Assembly (NCBI RefSeq): GCF_013409575.1
Contig: NZ_JACCCY010000003.1
Coordinates: forward strand, 705,001 to 769,000
DNA length: 64,000 bases
Direction: 5' to 3'
Source: Macellibacteroides fermentans
Lineage (GTDB): Bacteria > Bacteroidota > Bacteroidia > Bacteroidales > Tannerellaceae
Position 1 is the first letter of the stretch, and every line of letters begins with the position of its first letter. The position numbers and the translations under genes were made by a program. Below the pieces are notes generated by a model. That model made no database searches. It had not been told where the DNA came from and saw nothing but the letters and a program-made list of their open reading frames with translations. This document shows, in pieces, positions 8,739 to 17,720 of this stretch.

Positions 8739-10421
8739 ATGAAAAGTAGGTTTGATTTTCGGCCCAAGCTATTGGCTGTGCTGGAAAATTATTCGAAAGA
8801 AAAGTTTATGGCCGACCTGATGGCCGGAATTATTGTAGGGATTGTGGCCCTGCCTCTTGCTATCGCTTTTGGTATAGCATCTGGTGTTAGCCCCGAAAAA
8901 GGTTTAGTTACGGCTATTATCGGTGGTTTTATTGTTTCTTTTTTAGGAGGTAGTTCCGTTCAGATCGGTGGACCAACCGGAGCGTTTATCGTAATTGTTT
9001 ATGGTATTATTCAGAATTTTGGAATAGAAGGGCTGGCCATTGCTACTGTCATAGCTGGTATCTTACTTGTCCTGATGGGGGTTCTTAAACTTGGGACCGT
9101 TATCAAATTTATTCCTTATCCTATTGTTGTGGGATTTACAAGCGGTATTGCGCTGACGATTTTTACTACACAGATGAAAGATCTGTTCGGGTTGTCAATC
9201 GAGAAAGTCCCGGCCGATTTTATATCCAAATGGATTGTTTATTTCGAACATTTCGGGTCATTTAATATCTGGCCTTTTCTTATAGGTGTGATAAGTATCC
9301 TTATCATTGTATTCACACCCCGTTTCTCGAAGAAAATTCCGGGTTCGCTGGTCGCCATTGTCGTAGTTACGATTATTGTTTATGCCATGAAGAATTTTGC
9401 AGGAATTACGGGCATCGAAACTATTGGCGACCGATTCACCATCAATGCCTCGCTGCCCGCACCCGAGAAAATCACTTTTTCGATGGAAACTATCAACCGG
9501 TTGCTTCCTTCGGCCTTTACCATAGCTATTTTAGGTGCAATCGAATCGTTGCTTTCCGCAACCGTTGCCGATGGGGTGACTGGCGATAAGCATAATTCCA
9601 ATACAGAATTGATTGCTCAGGGTGCAGCCAATATTGTAGTGCCAATTTTTGGCGGTATTCCTGTAACCGGAGCTATAGCACGGACTATGACGAATATCAA
9701 CAATGGAGGCCGTTCGCCAATAGCCGGTATTGTTCATGCTATCGTATTACTGCTTATCCTGTTGTTTCTAGGTCCGCTTACCAAACATATTCCCATGGCA
9801 TGTCTGGCAGGTGTGCTTATCATTGTTTCCTATAACATGAGTGAATGGCGTACTTTCCGTTCGCTGATGAAAAATCCTAAAAGTGATGTGGCGGTATTGC
9901 TTACCACTTTTTTCCTGACGGTTATATTCGATCTGACTATTGCTATTGAGATAGGAATGTTAATTGCCATGCTTTTGTTTATGCGTCGAGTGGCAGAAAC
10001 AACGAAGGTATCGGTTACCAAAGAGGTGGTGGATCTGTCTGATGAAGGCGAGATTATGCACGACGACAGTGTTCTTGTACTTCCCACAGGTGTTGAGGTA
10101 TATGAAATTGATGGTCCGTTCTTTTTTGGAATAGCCAATAAATTCGACGAAAGTATGAAGGTTATCGGGGATAAACCGAAAGTCCGTATTATCAGGATGC
10201 GCAAAGTGCCCTTCATGGATTCAACCGGATTACATAACCTGGAAAGCTTGTTCCGTTTATCTCAGAAAGAACATATACACATCATCCTTTCTGGAGTAAA
10301 TCAGCAAGTGCATGGAGTTCTTACTAAATCGGGCTTCACCGATAAGATTGGAGACGATAATATTTGTTCCAACATAAATGAAGCCATTCAGAAGGCAAAT
10401 GAGTTTGTAAATCATAAATAA
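8739..10421 (+). CDS. SulP-family inorganic anion transporter with STAS domain
   Basis: The protein has 560 residues. About 10-14 membrane segments begin with DLMAGIIVGIVALPLAIAFG, the N-terminal SulP signature, and QIGGPTGAFIVIV is the family substrate-site region. A cytoplasmic STAS domain fills the last ~130 residues (PFFFGIANKFDES, then PFMDSTGLHNLESL). SulP proteins move sulfate, bicarbonate or related anions across the inner membrane. No carbonic anhydrase or sulfur-assimilation gene is adjacent, so the anion is undecided. It is monocistronic, divergent from rubrerythrin, and ends at an unusually long terminator. Confidence 0.92.
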   Translation: MKSRFDFRPKLLAVLENYSKEKFMADLMAGIIVGIVALPLAIAFGIASGVSPEKGLVTAIIGGFIVSFLGGSSVQIGGPTGAFIVIVYGIIQNFGIEGLAIATVIAGILLVLMGVLKLGTVIKFIPYPIVVGFTSGIALTIFTTQMKDLFGLSIEKVPADFISKWIVYFEHFGSFNIWPFLIGVISILIIVFTPRFSKKIPGSLVAIVVVTIIVYAMKNFAGITGIETIGDRFTINASLPAPEKITFSMETINRLLPSAFTIAILGAIESLLSATVADGVTGDKHNSNTELIAQGAANIVVPIFGGIPVTGAIARTMTNINNGGRSPIAGIVHAIVLLLILLFLGPLTKHIPMACLAGVLIIVSYNMSEWRTFRSLMKNPKSDVAVLLTTFFLTVIFDLTIAIEIGMLIAMLLFMRRVAETTKVSVTKEVVDLSDEGEIMHDDSVLVLPTGVEVYEIDGPFFFGIANKFDESMKVIGDKPKVRIIRMRKVPFMDSTGLHNLESLFRLSQKEHIHIILSGVNQQVHGVLTKSGFTDKIGDDNICSNINEAIQKANEFVNHK

Positions 10422-10472
10422 CCAGATAAATAAAAAGGTGCCCATCAAGCACCTTTTTATTTATCTGGTTAT
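10418..10472. terminator. perfect 24-bp hairpin terminator between sulP and acr3
   Basis: The arms at 10418-10441 and 10449-10472 are perfect reverse complements, 24 bp each, around the 7-nt loop CCATCAA. The core AAAAAGGTGC/GCACCTTTTT gives T-runs on both strands. The left arm includes the last bases of the SulP stop codon. It can serve both convergent genes. Confidence 0.9.
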
Positions 10473-10537
10473 GACTTTTTCTGACGAAGCTTTTCGCCTT
10501 TCATTTGTTCAATACCAACAATCTTTATTTAATTCAA

Positions 10538-11584
10538 TCAGGCGTTAACCGGAAACCAGGCTCGGGTATTATTGGCAATTTTCACTAAAAGCAACATGAC
10601 CGGGACCTCTACCAATACTCCCACAACAGTGGTTAAGGCTGCTCCGGACTGTAGTCCGAATAGAGATATGGCCACGGCCACGGCAAGCTCAAAAAAATTA
10701 CTTGCTCCGATCATTCCAGCAGGGGCCGCTACATCGTGCGACAACCTTGCCGCCTTAGACCATCCGTACGCAACAAAGAAGATAAGTATGGTTTGTATAA
10801 TGAGAGGAATGGCAATCAATAAGATATGTAACGGGTTGTTGGTTATTGTTTCACCCTGGAACGAAAAGAGGATAATCAAGGTGAGCAATAATCCCAAAAT
10901 CGTATAATTATCGAATTTCTTTACAAAAACATTATTGAAATAATCTGCCCCTCTCTTTTTTATAACAGAAATACGAGTTAACACGCCTGCTGCAAGAGGA
11001 ATTACTACAAATAATACAACCGACAATATAAGTGTATCCCAGGGAATAACAATCCCCCCGATCCCTAACAGAAAGGCAACTATCGGAGCAAAGGCAACCA
11101 GAATAATAAGATCGTTCACTGCCACTTGAACCAGAGTATAAGCTGCATCTCCTTTAGTCAGATAGCTCCATACAAATACCATAGCCGTACAAGGGGCGGC
11201 ACCAAGCAATACTGCTCCGGCAAGGTATTCGTGCGCCAGATTTTCGGGTATAAATGATTTGAACAGTACGTAAAAGAAAAACCAGGCCAGGCCAAACATG
11301 GTAAAAGGTTTGATCAACCAGTTGGTAACGCAGGTAATCAATATTCCTTTGGGCCTTTTACCTACATTCTTTACACTCTGAAAATCGACCTTTAGCATCA
11401 TCGGATAGATCATCAGCCATATTAATATAGCAACAGGAATCGATACGTTGGCGTATTCGAATCTGCTTAGCGTACTTGGGATAACGGGCAGGTATTGACC
11501 GATCAATATACCTGCCACAATACATATTGCTACCCATAAGGTGAGGTAGCGTTCAAAAAAACCTATTCCTTGATTCTTTTCCAT
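10538..11584 (-). CDS. acr3: ACR3-family arsenite efflux transporter
   Basis: The protein has 348 residues with about ten membrane helices. The ACR3 signature region GAAPCTAMVFVWSYL carries the conserved Cys thought to bind arsenite, followed by AVNDLIILVAF. ACR3 exports arsenite from the cytoplasm, driven by the proton motive force. It is the third gene of the arsR-arsC-acr3 operon, 19 bp after arsC. Together they form a minimal arsenic resistance set: ArsC reduces arsenate to arsenite, ACR3 expels it and ArsR controls the set. Start ATG at 11584. Confidence 0.94.
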   Translation of the reverse strand: MEKNQGIGFFERYLTLWVAICIVAGILIGQYLPVIPSTLSRFEYANVSIPVAILIWLMIYPMMLKVDFQSVKNVGKRPKGILITCVTNWLIKPFTMFGLAWFFFYVLFKSFIPENLAHEYLAGAVLLGAAPCTAMVFVWSYLTKGDAAYTLVQVAVNDLIILVAFAPIVAFLLGIGGIVIPWDTLILSVVLFVVIPLAAGVLTRISVIKKRGADYFNNVFVKKFDNYTILGLLLTLIILFSFQGETITNNPLHILLIAIPLIIQTILIFFVAYGWSKAARLSHDVAAPAGMIGASNFFELAVAVAISLFGLQSGAALTTVVGVLVEVPVMLLLVKIANNTRAWFPVNA

Positions 11585-11603
11585 TACTACAAGCTTTTGT
11601 CTG

Positions 11604-12059
11604 TTAATTTTGATTTCCGCAGTAACATTCAGGAGTCAGTCCTCCCTTAATGTCTTTTACGTAAAAATCGTAGAATCTGTCTTTTATTTCGTCGCGTACC
11701 CTGCGGAATTCACTTTCAATAAACTCCGGAGTACCTGTTGCATGCGAGGGATCATCAAAGCCAATATGCAGACGTTTGTTAACTTTTCCGGTAAACATCG
11801 GGCATGATTCATTGGCTCCGCCGCATACAGTTATTACATAATCCCATTCCTCTTTCAAATACATTTCTACAGGGTCTGAAGTATGGTGACTTATATCAAT
11901 GCCAATCTCTTGCATAGCCTTCACTGCCCCGGCATTAAGCTTGCCAGCTGCGGCTGTTCCTGCCGAACGAACAATCAGATCTTTGTCGAACGATTGCAAA
12001 AAACCGTGTGCCATCTGGCTTCGGCAACTATTTCCTGTACATAAGATTAAAACTTTCAT
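11604..12059 (-). CDS. arsC: arsenate reductase ArsC (low-molecular-weight phosphatase type)
   Basis: The protein has 151 residues. The N-terminal P-loop LCTGNSCRSQMA carries the CX5R catalytic loop. VCGGANESCP supplies two further Cys seven residues apart, matching the Cys82/Cys89 relay of thioredoxin-coupled ArsC enzymes. It reduces arsenate to arsenite in the cytoplasm. A short extra tail, TPECYCGNQN, adds two more Cys. It lies between arsR (71 bp upstream) and acr3 (19 bp downstream). Confidence 0.93.
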   Translation of the reverse strand: MKVLILCTGNSCRSQMAHGFLQSFDKDLIVRSAGTAAAGKLNAGAVKAMQEIGIDISHHTSDPVEMYLKEEWDYVITVCGGANESCPMFTGKVNKRLHIGFDDPSHATGTPEFIESEFRRVRDEIKDRFYDFYVKDIKGGLTPECYCGNQN

Positions 12060-12095
12060 ATTTTTTAATTTTAGATTTTTTATTCAGAATTCTTA

Positions 12096-12111
12096 TTCGT
12101 ATTTAAACGAA
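12096..12111. promoter_or_regulatory. second candidate ArsR dyad, between arsR and arsC
   Basis: TTCG-N8-CGAA with the extended arms TTCGT/ACGAA. It has the same core and spacing as the dyad over the arsR promoter. It sits 36 bp before the arsC ATG and 19 bp after the arsR stop. No -7 box overlaps it. Confidence 0.4.
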
Positions 12112-12130
12112 CATTCGGGGTAAAAAAACA

Positions 12131-12454
12131 TTAACAACACATTTCCTTTGGATTAATTGAGTTAAAAAGTTTGTTAATTAGTTGCTTTGCTATCTCCCAG
12201 TTTTCCTTATCAATGCAATAACGGACCTTCGGACTTTCAATTTCTCCTTTAATCAGACCAGCATCTTTCAGTTCACTTAGATGCTGTGATACGGTGGCTT
12301 TTGCAATTGGCAATACTTCATGGATATCACCAAAAAAACAGTTGTCCTGCGATGCCAGAAAATTCAATATGCAAATTCGGGCGGGATGTCCTAACGCTTT
12401 CGCATATCGGGCAATCTGCTCTTGTTCGAGTGTATAATCTTTTTTGTCTTTCAT
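12131..12454 (-). CDS. arsR: ArsR-family metalloregulatory repressor
   Basis: The protein has 107 residues from MKDKKDYTLEQE. It has a winged-helix fold with the recognition helix around VLPIAKATVSQHLSELKDAG and the ArsR-typical ALGHPARICILNFL. Single Cys residues occur at ARICIL, DNCFF and VRYCID, and a terminal pair at EMCC; the As(III)-binding set cannot be fixed from sequence. Such proteins repress their own operon until arsenite binds. An in-frame ATG lies at 12493 but is inside the operator and upstream of the predicted transcription start, so 12454 is the better start. Confidence 0.92.
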   Translation of the reverse strand: MKDKKDYTLEQEQIARYAKALGHPARICILNFLASQDNCFFGDIHEVLPIAKATVSQHLSELKDAGLIKGEIESPKVRYCIDKENWEIAKQLINKLFNSINPKEMCC

Positions 12455-12463
12455 CTTTGTATC

Positions 12464-12509
12464 TTTTATTCTTGTTCGCAAATATACGAACAAGAATAAA
12501 AATATACAA
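12464..12509 (-). promoter_or_regulatory. ars operon promoter with operator framing the -7 box
   Basis: A perfect 15-bp inverted repeat, TTTTATTCTTGTTCG (12464-12478) and CGAACAAGAATAAAA (12487-12501), flanks an 8-bp spacer. On the minus strand that spacer reads TATATTTG, exactly the -7 consensus. A TTG at 12507-12509 lies 20 bp upstream as the -33 box. A repressor on the dyad would cover the -7 element. Confidence 0.8.
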
Positions 12510-12585
12510 TCATATGGAATTCTTTTTTGAATCTTAATTTCCTTATTTTATATGTTGAAGCTGTATAAGGCATTGGGGGGTAAAC

Positions 12586-12621
12586 AAAAAAGGGAAGCCA
12601 TTCATATGACCTCCCTTTTTT
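12586..12621 (-). terminator. metG terminator
   Basis: Stem AAAAAAGGGA (12586-12595) / TCCCTTTTTT (12612-12621), with T-runs on both strands, about 20 bp after the metG stop. Confidence 0.75.
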
Positions 12622-12640
12622 TATATTGAATTAAGTTTGC

Positions 12641-14680
12641 TTATTTTACTTCGCTACCGGGTTTAACGGTTTTTTGAGGCATTACAACAGCCAGACTTCC
12701 GTCGTTGTTTTCGGCAGAGAGAATCATCCCTTCAGAGACAATGCCTTTAAGCTTACGTGGAGCCAGGTTGGCAATAAAGCATACTTGTTTGCCTATCAGA
12801 TCTTCCGGAGCATAGTGTTGGGCAATACCCGAAATGATGGTACGGGCACCTAATCCGTCGTCAATCTTAAACCGAAGCAATTTATCTGCCTTGGGTACTT
12901 TGGTGCATTCCAGAATGGTACCCACACGTATGTCGAGTTTCGTAAAGTCGTCGAATTCTACATTTGCCCGAATAGGTTTTGCCTTGTAATTAGCCTCTTC
13001 GTTTGCTTTCTTTGTATCAAGCAGTTTCTGAACCTGAGCTTCAATTACGCTGTCTTCCATCTTTTCGAACAAAAGTTCCGGTTTTCCTAACTGGTGTCCG
13101 GCACTCAACAGGTCTGTACTACCTAAACGATCCCATCCAAACGACTCTACGTTCAGCATGTTTCGTAAAGCTACGGTGCTGAAAGGTAAAAATGGTTCGA
13201 ATGCAATGGAAAGATTGGCCGTAATCTGCAGGGCGATATTCAGGATGGTTTCCACACGGGCCATATCTGTTTTGGCAAGTTTCCAGGGTTCTGTATCTGC
13301 CAGGTATTTATTACCGATACGAGCCAGATTCATAGCCTCTTTCTGAGCATCGCGGAAACGGTATATGTCCAGTAAATTTTCTACAGCAGCTTTTACATCG
13401 GCAAATTCCGCCAAGGTCTGTTTGTCGTAATCCGTCAGCGTTCCGCATGCAGGAACTTTTCCTCCAAAATATTTCTCAGTAAGAACCAGGGCACGGTTAA
13501 CAAAATTACCAAAAATGGCAACCAGCTCATTGTTATTGCGTGCCTGAAAATCTTTCCAGGTAAAGTCGTTGTCTTTGGTTTCGGGGGCGTTGGCAGTTAG
13601 CACATACCGAAGTACATCTTGTTTGCCAGGCATATCGATAAGGTATTCATTCAACCACACAGCCCAGTTACGGGATGTGGATATTTTATCCCCTTCCAGG
13701 TTGAGGAATTCGTTGGCAGGAACATTCTCCGGCAGGTTGTAGCTTCCTTCGGCCTTGAGCATAGCCGGGAATACGATGCAGTGGAATACAATATTATCTT
13801 TGCCGATAAAGTGCACCATTTTAGTCTCCGGATCCTTCCACCATGTTTCCCATGTTTCAGGAAGTAATTCCTTCGTATTGGAGATATATCCGATGGGAGC
13901 ATCGAACCATACATACAGAACTTTTCCTTCGGCTCCTTCTACAGGAACCGGTATTCCCCAATCCAAATCGCGGCTTACGGCACGGGGCTGTAATCCCATA
14001 TCCAGCCACGACTTACATTGTCCGTATACATTGGATTTCCACTCTTTATGGTCTTCCAAAATCCACTGGCGCAAGAATGGTTCGTGCTTATCCAATGGCA
14101 GATACCAGTGCTTTGTCTCCTTCATTTCAGGAACACTTCCGCTGATAGCCGATTTGGGATTAATCAGGTCTGTTGCATTCAAAGAGGTACCGCAGGCTTC
14201 GCATTGGTCGCCATAGGCCCGTTCGTTTCCGCAATGCGGACAAGTACCGGTGATGTAGCGGTCTGCCAAAAACTGTTTAGCTTCCGGATCGTAATATTGT
14301 TCGGTTGTTTTTTCTATAAATTCACCCTTGTCGTACAATTTACGAAAGAAGTCGGATGCAACCTCCTTGTGAGTCTTTGATGTGGTACGGGAATAGATAT
14401 CGAACGTAATACCAAAATCTTCGAAGGACTTTTTGATGATACCATGGTAACGATCCACAACCTCTTGTGGCGTTATACCTTCGGCCTTTGCCTTTAATGC
14501 AATGGGAACACCATGTTCGTCGGAGCCACCAATCATCAATACATCTTCTCCTTTTAACCGAAGGTAACGGGCATAAATATCGGCAGGAACATACACTCCG
14601 GCCAGGTGACCGATATGTACCGGTCCATTTGCGTAAGGCAATGCCGTAGTTATCAGCGTTCTTTTAAATTCTTTTTCCAT
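12641..14680 (-). CDS. metG: methionine-tRNA ligase MetG
   Basis: The protein has 679 residues. It charges tRNA-Met with methionine. The class I HIGH motif appears as HIGHLAG, the zinc knuckles as [18 protein letters not shown], and the KMSKS loop as DKISTSRNW. An anticodon-binding domain follows, then a C-terminal tRNA-binding OB fold ([28 protein letters not shown]). The frame is open to 14728, but the -7 box TACCTTTG at 14706-14713 and the homologous start [19 protein letters not shown] place the start at 14680. Confidence 0.96.
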   Translation of the reverse strand: MEKEFKRTLITTALPYANGPVHIGHLAGVYVPADIYARYLRLKGEDVLMIGGSDEHGVPIALKAKAEGITPQEVVDRYHGIIKKSFEDFGITFDIYSRTTSKTHKEVASDFFRKLYDKGEFIEKTTEQYYDPEAKQFLADRYITGTCPHCGNERAYGDQCEACGTSLNATDLINPKSAISGSVPEMKETKHWYLPLDKHEPFLRQWILEDHKEWKSNVYGQCKSWLDMGLQPRAVSRDLDWGIPVPVEGAEGKVLYVWFDAPIGYISNTKELLPETWETWWKDPETKMVHFIGKDNIVFHCIVFPAMLKAEGSYNLPENVPANEFLNLEGDKISTSRNWAVWLNEYLIDMPGKQDVLRYVLTANAPETKDNDFTWKDFQARNNNELVAIFGNFVNRALVLTEKYFGGKVPACGTLTDYDKQTLAEFADVKAAVENLLDIYRFRDAQKEAMNLARIGNKYLADTEPWKLAKTDMARVETILNIALQITANLSIAFEPFLPFSTVALRNMLNVESFGWDRLGSTDLLSAGHQLGKPELLFEKMEDSVIEAQVQKLLDTKKANEEANYKAKPIRANVEFDDFTKLDIRVGTILECTKVPKADKLLRFKIDDGLGARTIISGIAQHYAPEDLIGKQVCFIANLAPRKLKGIVSEGMILSAENNDGSLAVVMPQKTVKPGSEVK

Positions 14681-14705
14681 ACCATCTAATCTTCTTTTTG
14701 AGGTG

Positions 14706-14713
14706 CAAAGGTA
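14706..14713 (-). promoter_or_regulatory. -7 promoter box of metG
   Basis: Minus-strand TACCTTTG, 25 bp before the metG ATG. It supports the shorter start. Confidence 0.55.
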
Positions 14714-14940
14714 GAGAAATTTTACCAAAAGATGGAATGATGAACTTATATAATCAAAAGATAGAACTTACATTAGTAGGAATTTCTTAAAACATAGTAA
14801 TTACAACTATATTGTGGATAATAACCTACTTTTTAAAAGATAATATCTTGTTTTTTGGACTATAAATTCAAAAAAGGCTGGTAAATACATTTGTAATTCA
14901 GATAGTCTTATGTTATCAGGTTTGATAATATATTAAAATA

Positions 14941-14987
14941 AGTAAGCAAGAATTTATTCTCATTAGAGAAATAAAATCTTGCTTACT
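14941..14987 (-). terminator. terminator of the sigma-SusCD-EEP gene set
   Basis: Stem AGTAAGCAAGA (14941-14951) / TCTTGCTTACT (14977-14987) with further pairing inside, followed on the minus strand by TATTTTAAT. The rest of the 338-bp gap 14681-15018 is AT-rich. Apart from the metG promoter I see nothing else in it. Confidence 0.75.
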
Positions 14988-15018
14988 ATTTAAAATTAAG
15001 ATAGAGATATTTTAAGCT

Positions 15019-15879
15019 CTATTTTTTATTATCAAAATCGAATTCCACTAAAAGTGGATAATGATCAGACATTACCCTCGTGTCTTCATCATATATATAC
15101 TCAGCTTTTACAGCATATTTTGCCAATTCAGGACTAAGCCACATAAAATCTATTCGTTGGACAAATTTGGACTTTTGATATTTCTGTGTAGGGCAACTAT
15201 GAGTGAAATTCTTATTAAATAAATAATATGCATCCTTAAAACCAGCTTTTTTCATGAAATCAGTTATAGAGTAGTCTATCTTTCCGTTATCCAGATTACG
15301 TATATGCGCATTTACGACTTCTGTTGCTTTTCTGCTTTCAATAAATTCCGGACCATATGCATCTTTATCATTTGATGATAGAGAATTAAAATCTCCCATA
15401 ATTACAATCTTTTCATTTGGAGGCAATAGAGCTGCATGAGCCAAAACGATTTGGACCTCTTCTCTTCTTTTTTCGAATGAAAATGGAGAAAAATGAATAA
15501 CAAAAACGTGGATGTCATTCACAAACGCATATATATATGCATGCCACATATTGTCAACAACTTTCTGCACATTCACAATCGGTTTTTTAGATGATAACGC
15601 TACTGGAAAGCCTTCCAACTTTGACTGAACTGCATATGGATGAAAATACTTGCGAGCAAATACTTCCAGACTTTTTTGTGTAAATTCATTCATTTCTTGA
15701 TAAGCAACAATGTCTGGATCTATTTTCTTTACCCAATTATTGTACGTTGATTGAATAACAGAGTCTTGTTGGAAACCTTTTAGTACATTATAACTTAATA
15801 TTTTAAAATTATCCTTGGCATCAATAGAAGATGAACACGATAAAAGAATTAAATATAGTAATGTTAATATTTTTTTCAT
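15019..15879 (-). CDS. endonuclease/exonuclease/phosphatase-fold lipoprotein
   Basis: The protein has 286 residues. The lipoprotein signal MKKILTLLYLILLSC is followed by the EEP domain: ILSYNVLKG with the metal-site Asn, DIVAYQEM with the Glu, IVIMGDFNS, RIDFMW and the C-terminal SDHYPL His. The fold covers Mg-dependent nucleases, phosphoinositide phosphatases and sphingomyelinases, so the bond cut cannot be told from motifs, though it is a phosphoester. The signal places it outside the inner membrane. It lies 53 bp after the SusD gene and is the only enzyme in the locus, which suggests a phosphate-containing substrate. Confidence 0.85.
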   Translation of the reverse strand: MKKILTLLYLILLSCSSSIDAKDNFKILSYNVLKGFQQDSVIQSTYNNWVKKIDPDIVAYQEMNEFTQKSLEVFARKYFHPYAVQSKLEGFPVALSSKKPIVNVQKVVDNMWHAYIYAFVNDIHVFVIHFSPFSFEKRREEVQIVLAHAALLPPNEKIVIMGDFNSLSSNDKDAYGPEFIESRKATEVVNAHIRNLDNGKIDYSITDFMKKAGFKDAYYLFNKNFTHSCPTQKYQKSKFVQRIDFMWLSPELAKYAVKAEYIYDEDTRVMSDHYPLLVEFDFDNKK

Positions 15880-15932
15880 TTTAATTAATTGTTGAATTCA
15901 TGATAACAAGATTAAATTACTTCCCGAATTTT

Positions 15933-17687
15933 CTATAAATTTGAATCATCATCCCAGCCTGGATTTTGTGTCAAATTTTGGTTAAGCTGTCTTTCTTGTG
16001 TTGGTATCGGGTAAAAGTAATCTTTACCCTCTGTCCAATGTTTTTCAATGGTTGGATTTGTAATGATTTGACCTCCAGCTTCTCCATTTTCCAATACAAG
16101 TTCACCAATTTTTTGATATTGTCGACCCGGAACTGTTGCTGGTTTTTTCCCAGAATATATTTCCAAGTCAATTTTTCCGTCCCTATCAAGATCATAGGTG
16201 CCTATGCCAGGGAAATACATACCGTAAAATACTCTTTCTAATCGCTTTCCTTCTTTCCATCTCAGCAAGTCGTCCCATCTGAACCCTTCACGTATCAGTT
16301 CAATCCGTCTTTCTCGACGGATTTCAAGAATAACACCTTTATTAATACCTTTACTAACATTGGGATATTCTCCTTCTAAATAGGGGTCTGGATTTGCATT
16401 TGAAAATGCAACATTAAGATTCGGCATGCCAACACGATCCCTAAGTAATTTTATACTCTTATCAATATCTGATTGAGTAATTGTTCCCTTTTCGGCCTTA
16501 GCTTCAGCATAATTTAATAAAACCTCTGCATATCTGAAAATTGGCATATCGTTTGTACAGTTACCGGTATCAAATTTAGGTTCTAAAACAAACTTAATAT
16601 ATTGATATCCTGTAATACAGGTTGAAAAATCGGGTACGCTTGTAACCGTTTCTCCAATTCTTTTATATCCCGGAGTTCTAATTGTTTGAGAAAGACGAGG
16701 GTCTCTGTTTTGTGTTTCTTCATAGAACTGCATTGTTTTATAATTGGGTATGTCGGTAAAACGGCTACCATCTTTCATCAAGTAACTGTTAATAACCGAA
16801 CGCAATACTCCCGGACGTCCGTATGAAGCAGATAATGTATAAAAATTTACACTATGCACAAATGGTATTTCCGGACTATATTGTCTGGCTAAAATTATTT
16901 CTTTCACCAACGGCTCTTCTTGTATAAAAAGATCTTGATAAGCTGATTGGTGTGAAGATGTATGGATTCCGTATCCACTTTTGGTCATTAACTCTTCAGA
17001 AGCCTTAATACATTCATCAAGAATTCTTTCCCAACCTTCAAGTCCATGATATTTCCTAAAAGTTCCCTCAAATAAGCACATCCTCGATTTTAATGCTAAT
17101 GCAGTCCATTTTGTTATTAATTGTCCACTTTTTGTTACCTCCAGATTTGCTATTGAGAAGTCTATATCTTCAAGCATTTTGTCGAAAACCAAAGTTCTGG
17201 AATCTCGGGCCTTGAATAATCCTTCATCATCAACGGATAATGTTGTGTCATACCAAGGTACATCTCCGAACCGTTTTATTTTTTGAAAATAAAAGTATGC
17301 ACGAAAGAAACGAGCTAATCCATTGTATTTTGCAACAACCGATTTGTCCTCACATTTAGAAGAATTTTCCAGAAAGAAATTTATCCTTCGTAATTCTGTC
17401 CATGTCCATCCTCCGCCCGTTGTTGGAACGACACGTACACCTCTTATTTCATCGTGTACAGTTGTTCTGGCATCATCATCTGCATAGTACGGAGAGTTGT
17501 AGAAGATATCTAATGCAACAGGTAATGCATTGTAAAAACTATTTGTATAAGTTTTTAATTCATTTTCTGACTGAAAATAGTTTTCGGGAGCCAGTTCGGA
17601 TAATGGATATCTTTCAAGGAAATCATCATTACATCCTGAAAAAAGAGCCATAAGGACATATAGATATATATATTTATATTTTTTCAT
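15933..17687 (-). CDS. SusD/RagB-family lipoprotein
   Basis: The protein has 584 residues. The signal MKKYKYIYLYVLMALFSGC ends in a lipobox, followed by NDDFLERYPLSELAPENYF, the N-terminal hallmark of classical SusD. The C-terminal region NLTQNPGWDD is typical of the RagB/SusD family. It binds substrate on the cell surface over its SusC channel. It lies 33 bp after the SusC stop, in one operon with SusC and the EEP lipoprotein. Codons are AT-rich, unlike the first SusD in the window. Confidence 0.94.
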   Translation of the reverse strand: MKKYKYIYLYVLMALFSGCNDDFLERYPLSELAPENYFQSENELKTYTNSFYNALPVALDIFYNSPYYADDDARTTVHDEIRGVRVVPTTGGGWTWTELRRINFFLENSSKCEDKSVVAKYNGLARFFRAYFYFQKIKRFGDVPWYDTTLSVDDEGLFKARDSRTLVFDKMLEDIDFSIANLEVTKSGQLITKWTALALKSRMCLFEGTFRKYHGLEGWERILDECIKASEELMTKSGYGIHTSSHQSAYQDLFIQEEPLVKEIILARQYSPEIPFVHSVNFYTLSASYGRPGVLRSVINSYLMKDGSRFTDIPNYKTMQFYEETQNRDPRLSQTIRTPGYKRIGETVTSVPDFSTCITGYQYIKFVLEPKFDTGNCTNDMPIFRYAEVLLNYAEAKAEKGTITQSDIDKSIKLLRDRVGMPNLNVAFSNANPDPYLEGEYPNVSKGINKGVILEIRRERRIELIREGFRWDDLLRWKEGKRLERVFYGMYFPGIGTYDLDRDGKIDLEIYSGKKPATVPGRQYQKIGELVLENGEAGGQIITNPTIEKHWTEGKDYFYPIPTQERQLNQNLTQNPGWDDDSNL

Positions 17688-17720
17688 ATTTCTAAATATT
17701 AAATGAATTACTTTGGGTTA

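Noticed and set aside
12455-12493. Upstream ATG for ArsR
   Set aside because: It lies inside the operator, before the predicted transcription start.
14681-14728. Longer N-terminus of MetG
   Set aside because: The -7 promoter box lies inside the extension, and the conserved protein begins at 14680.
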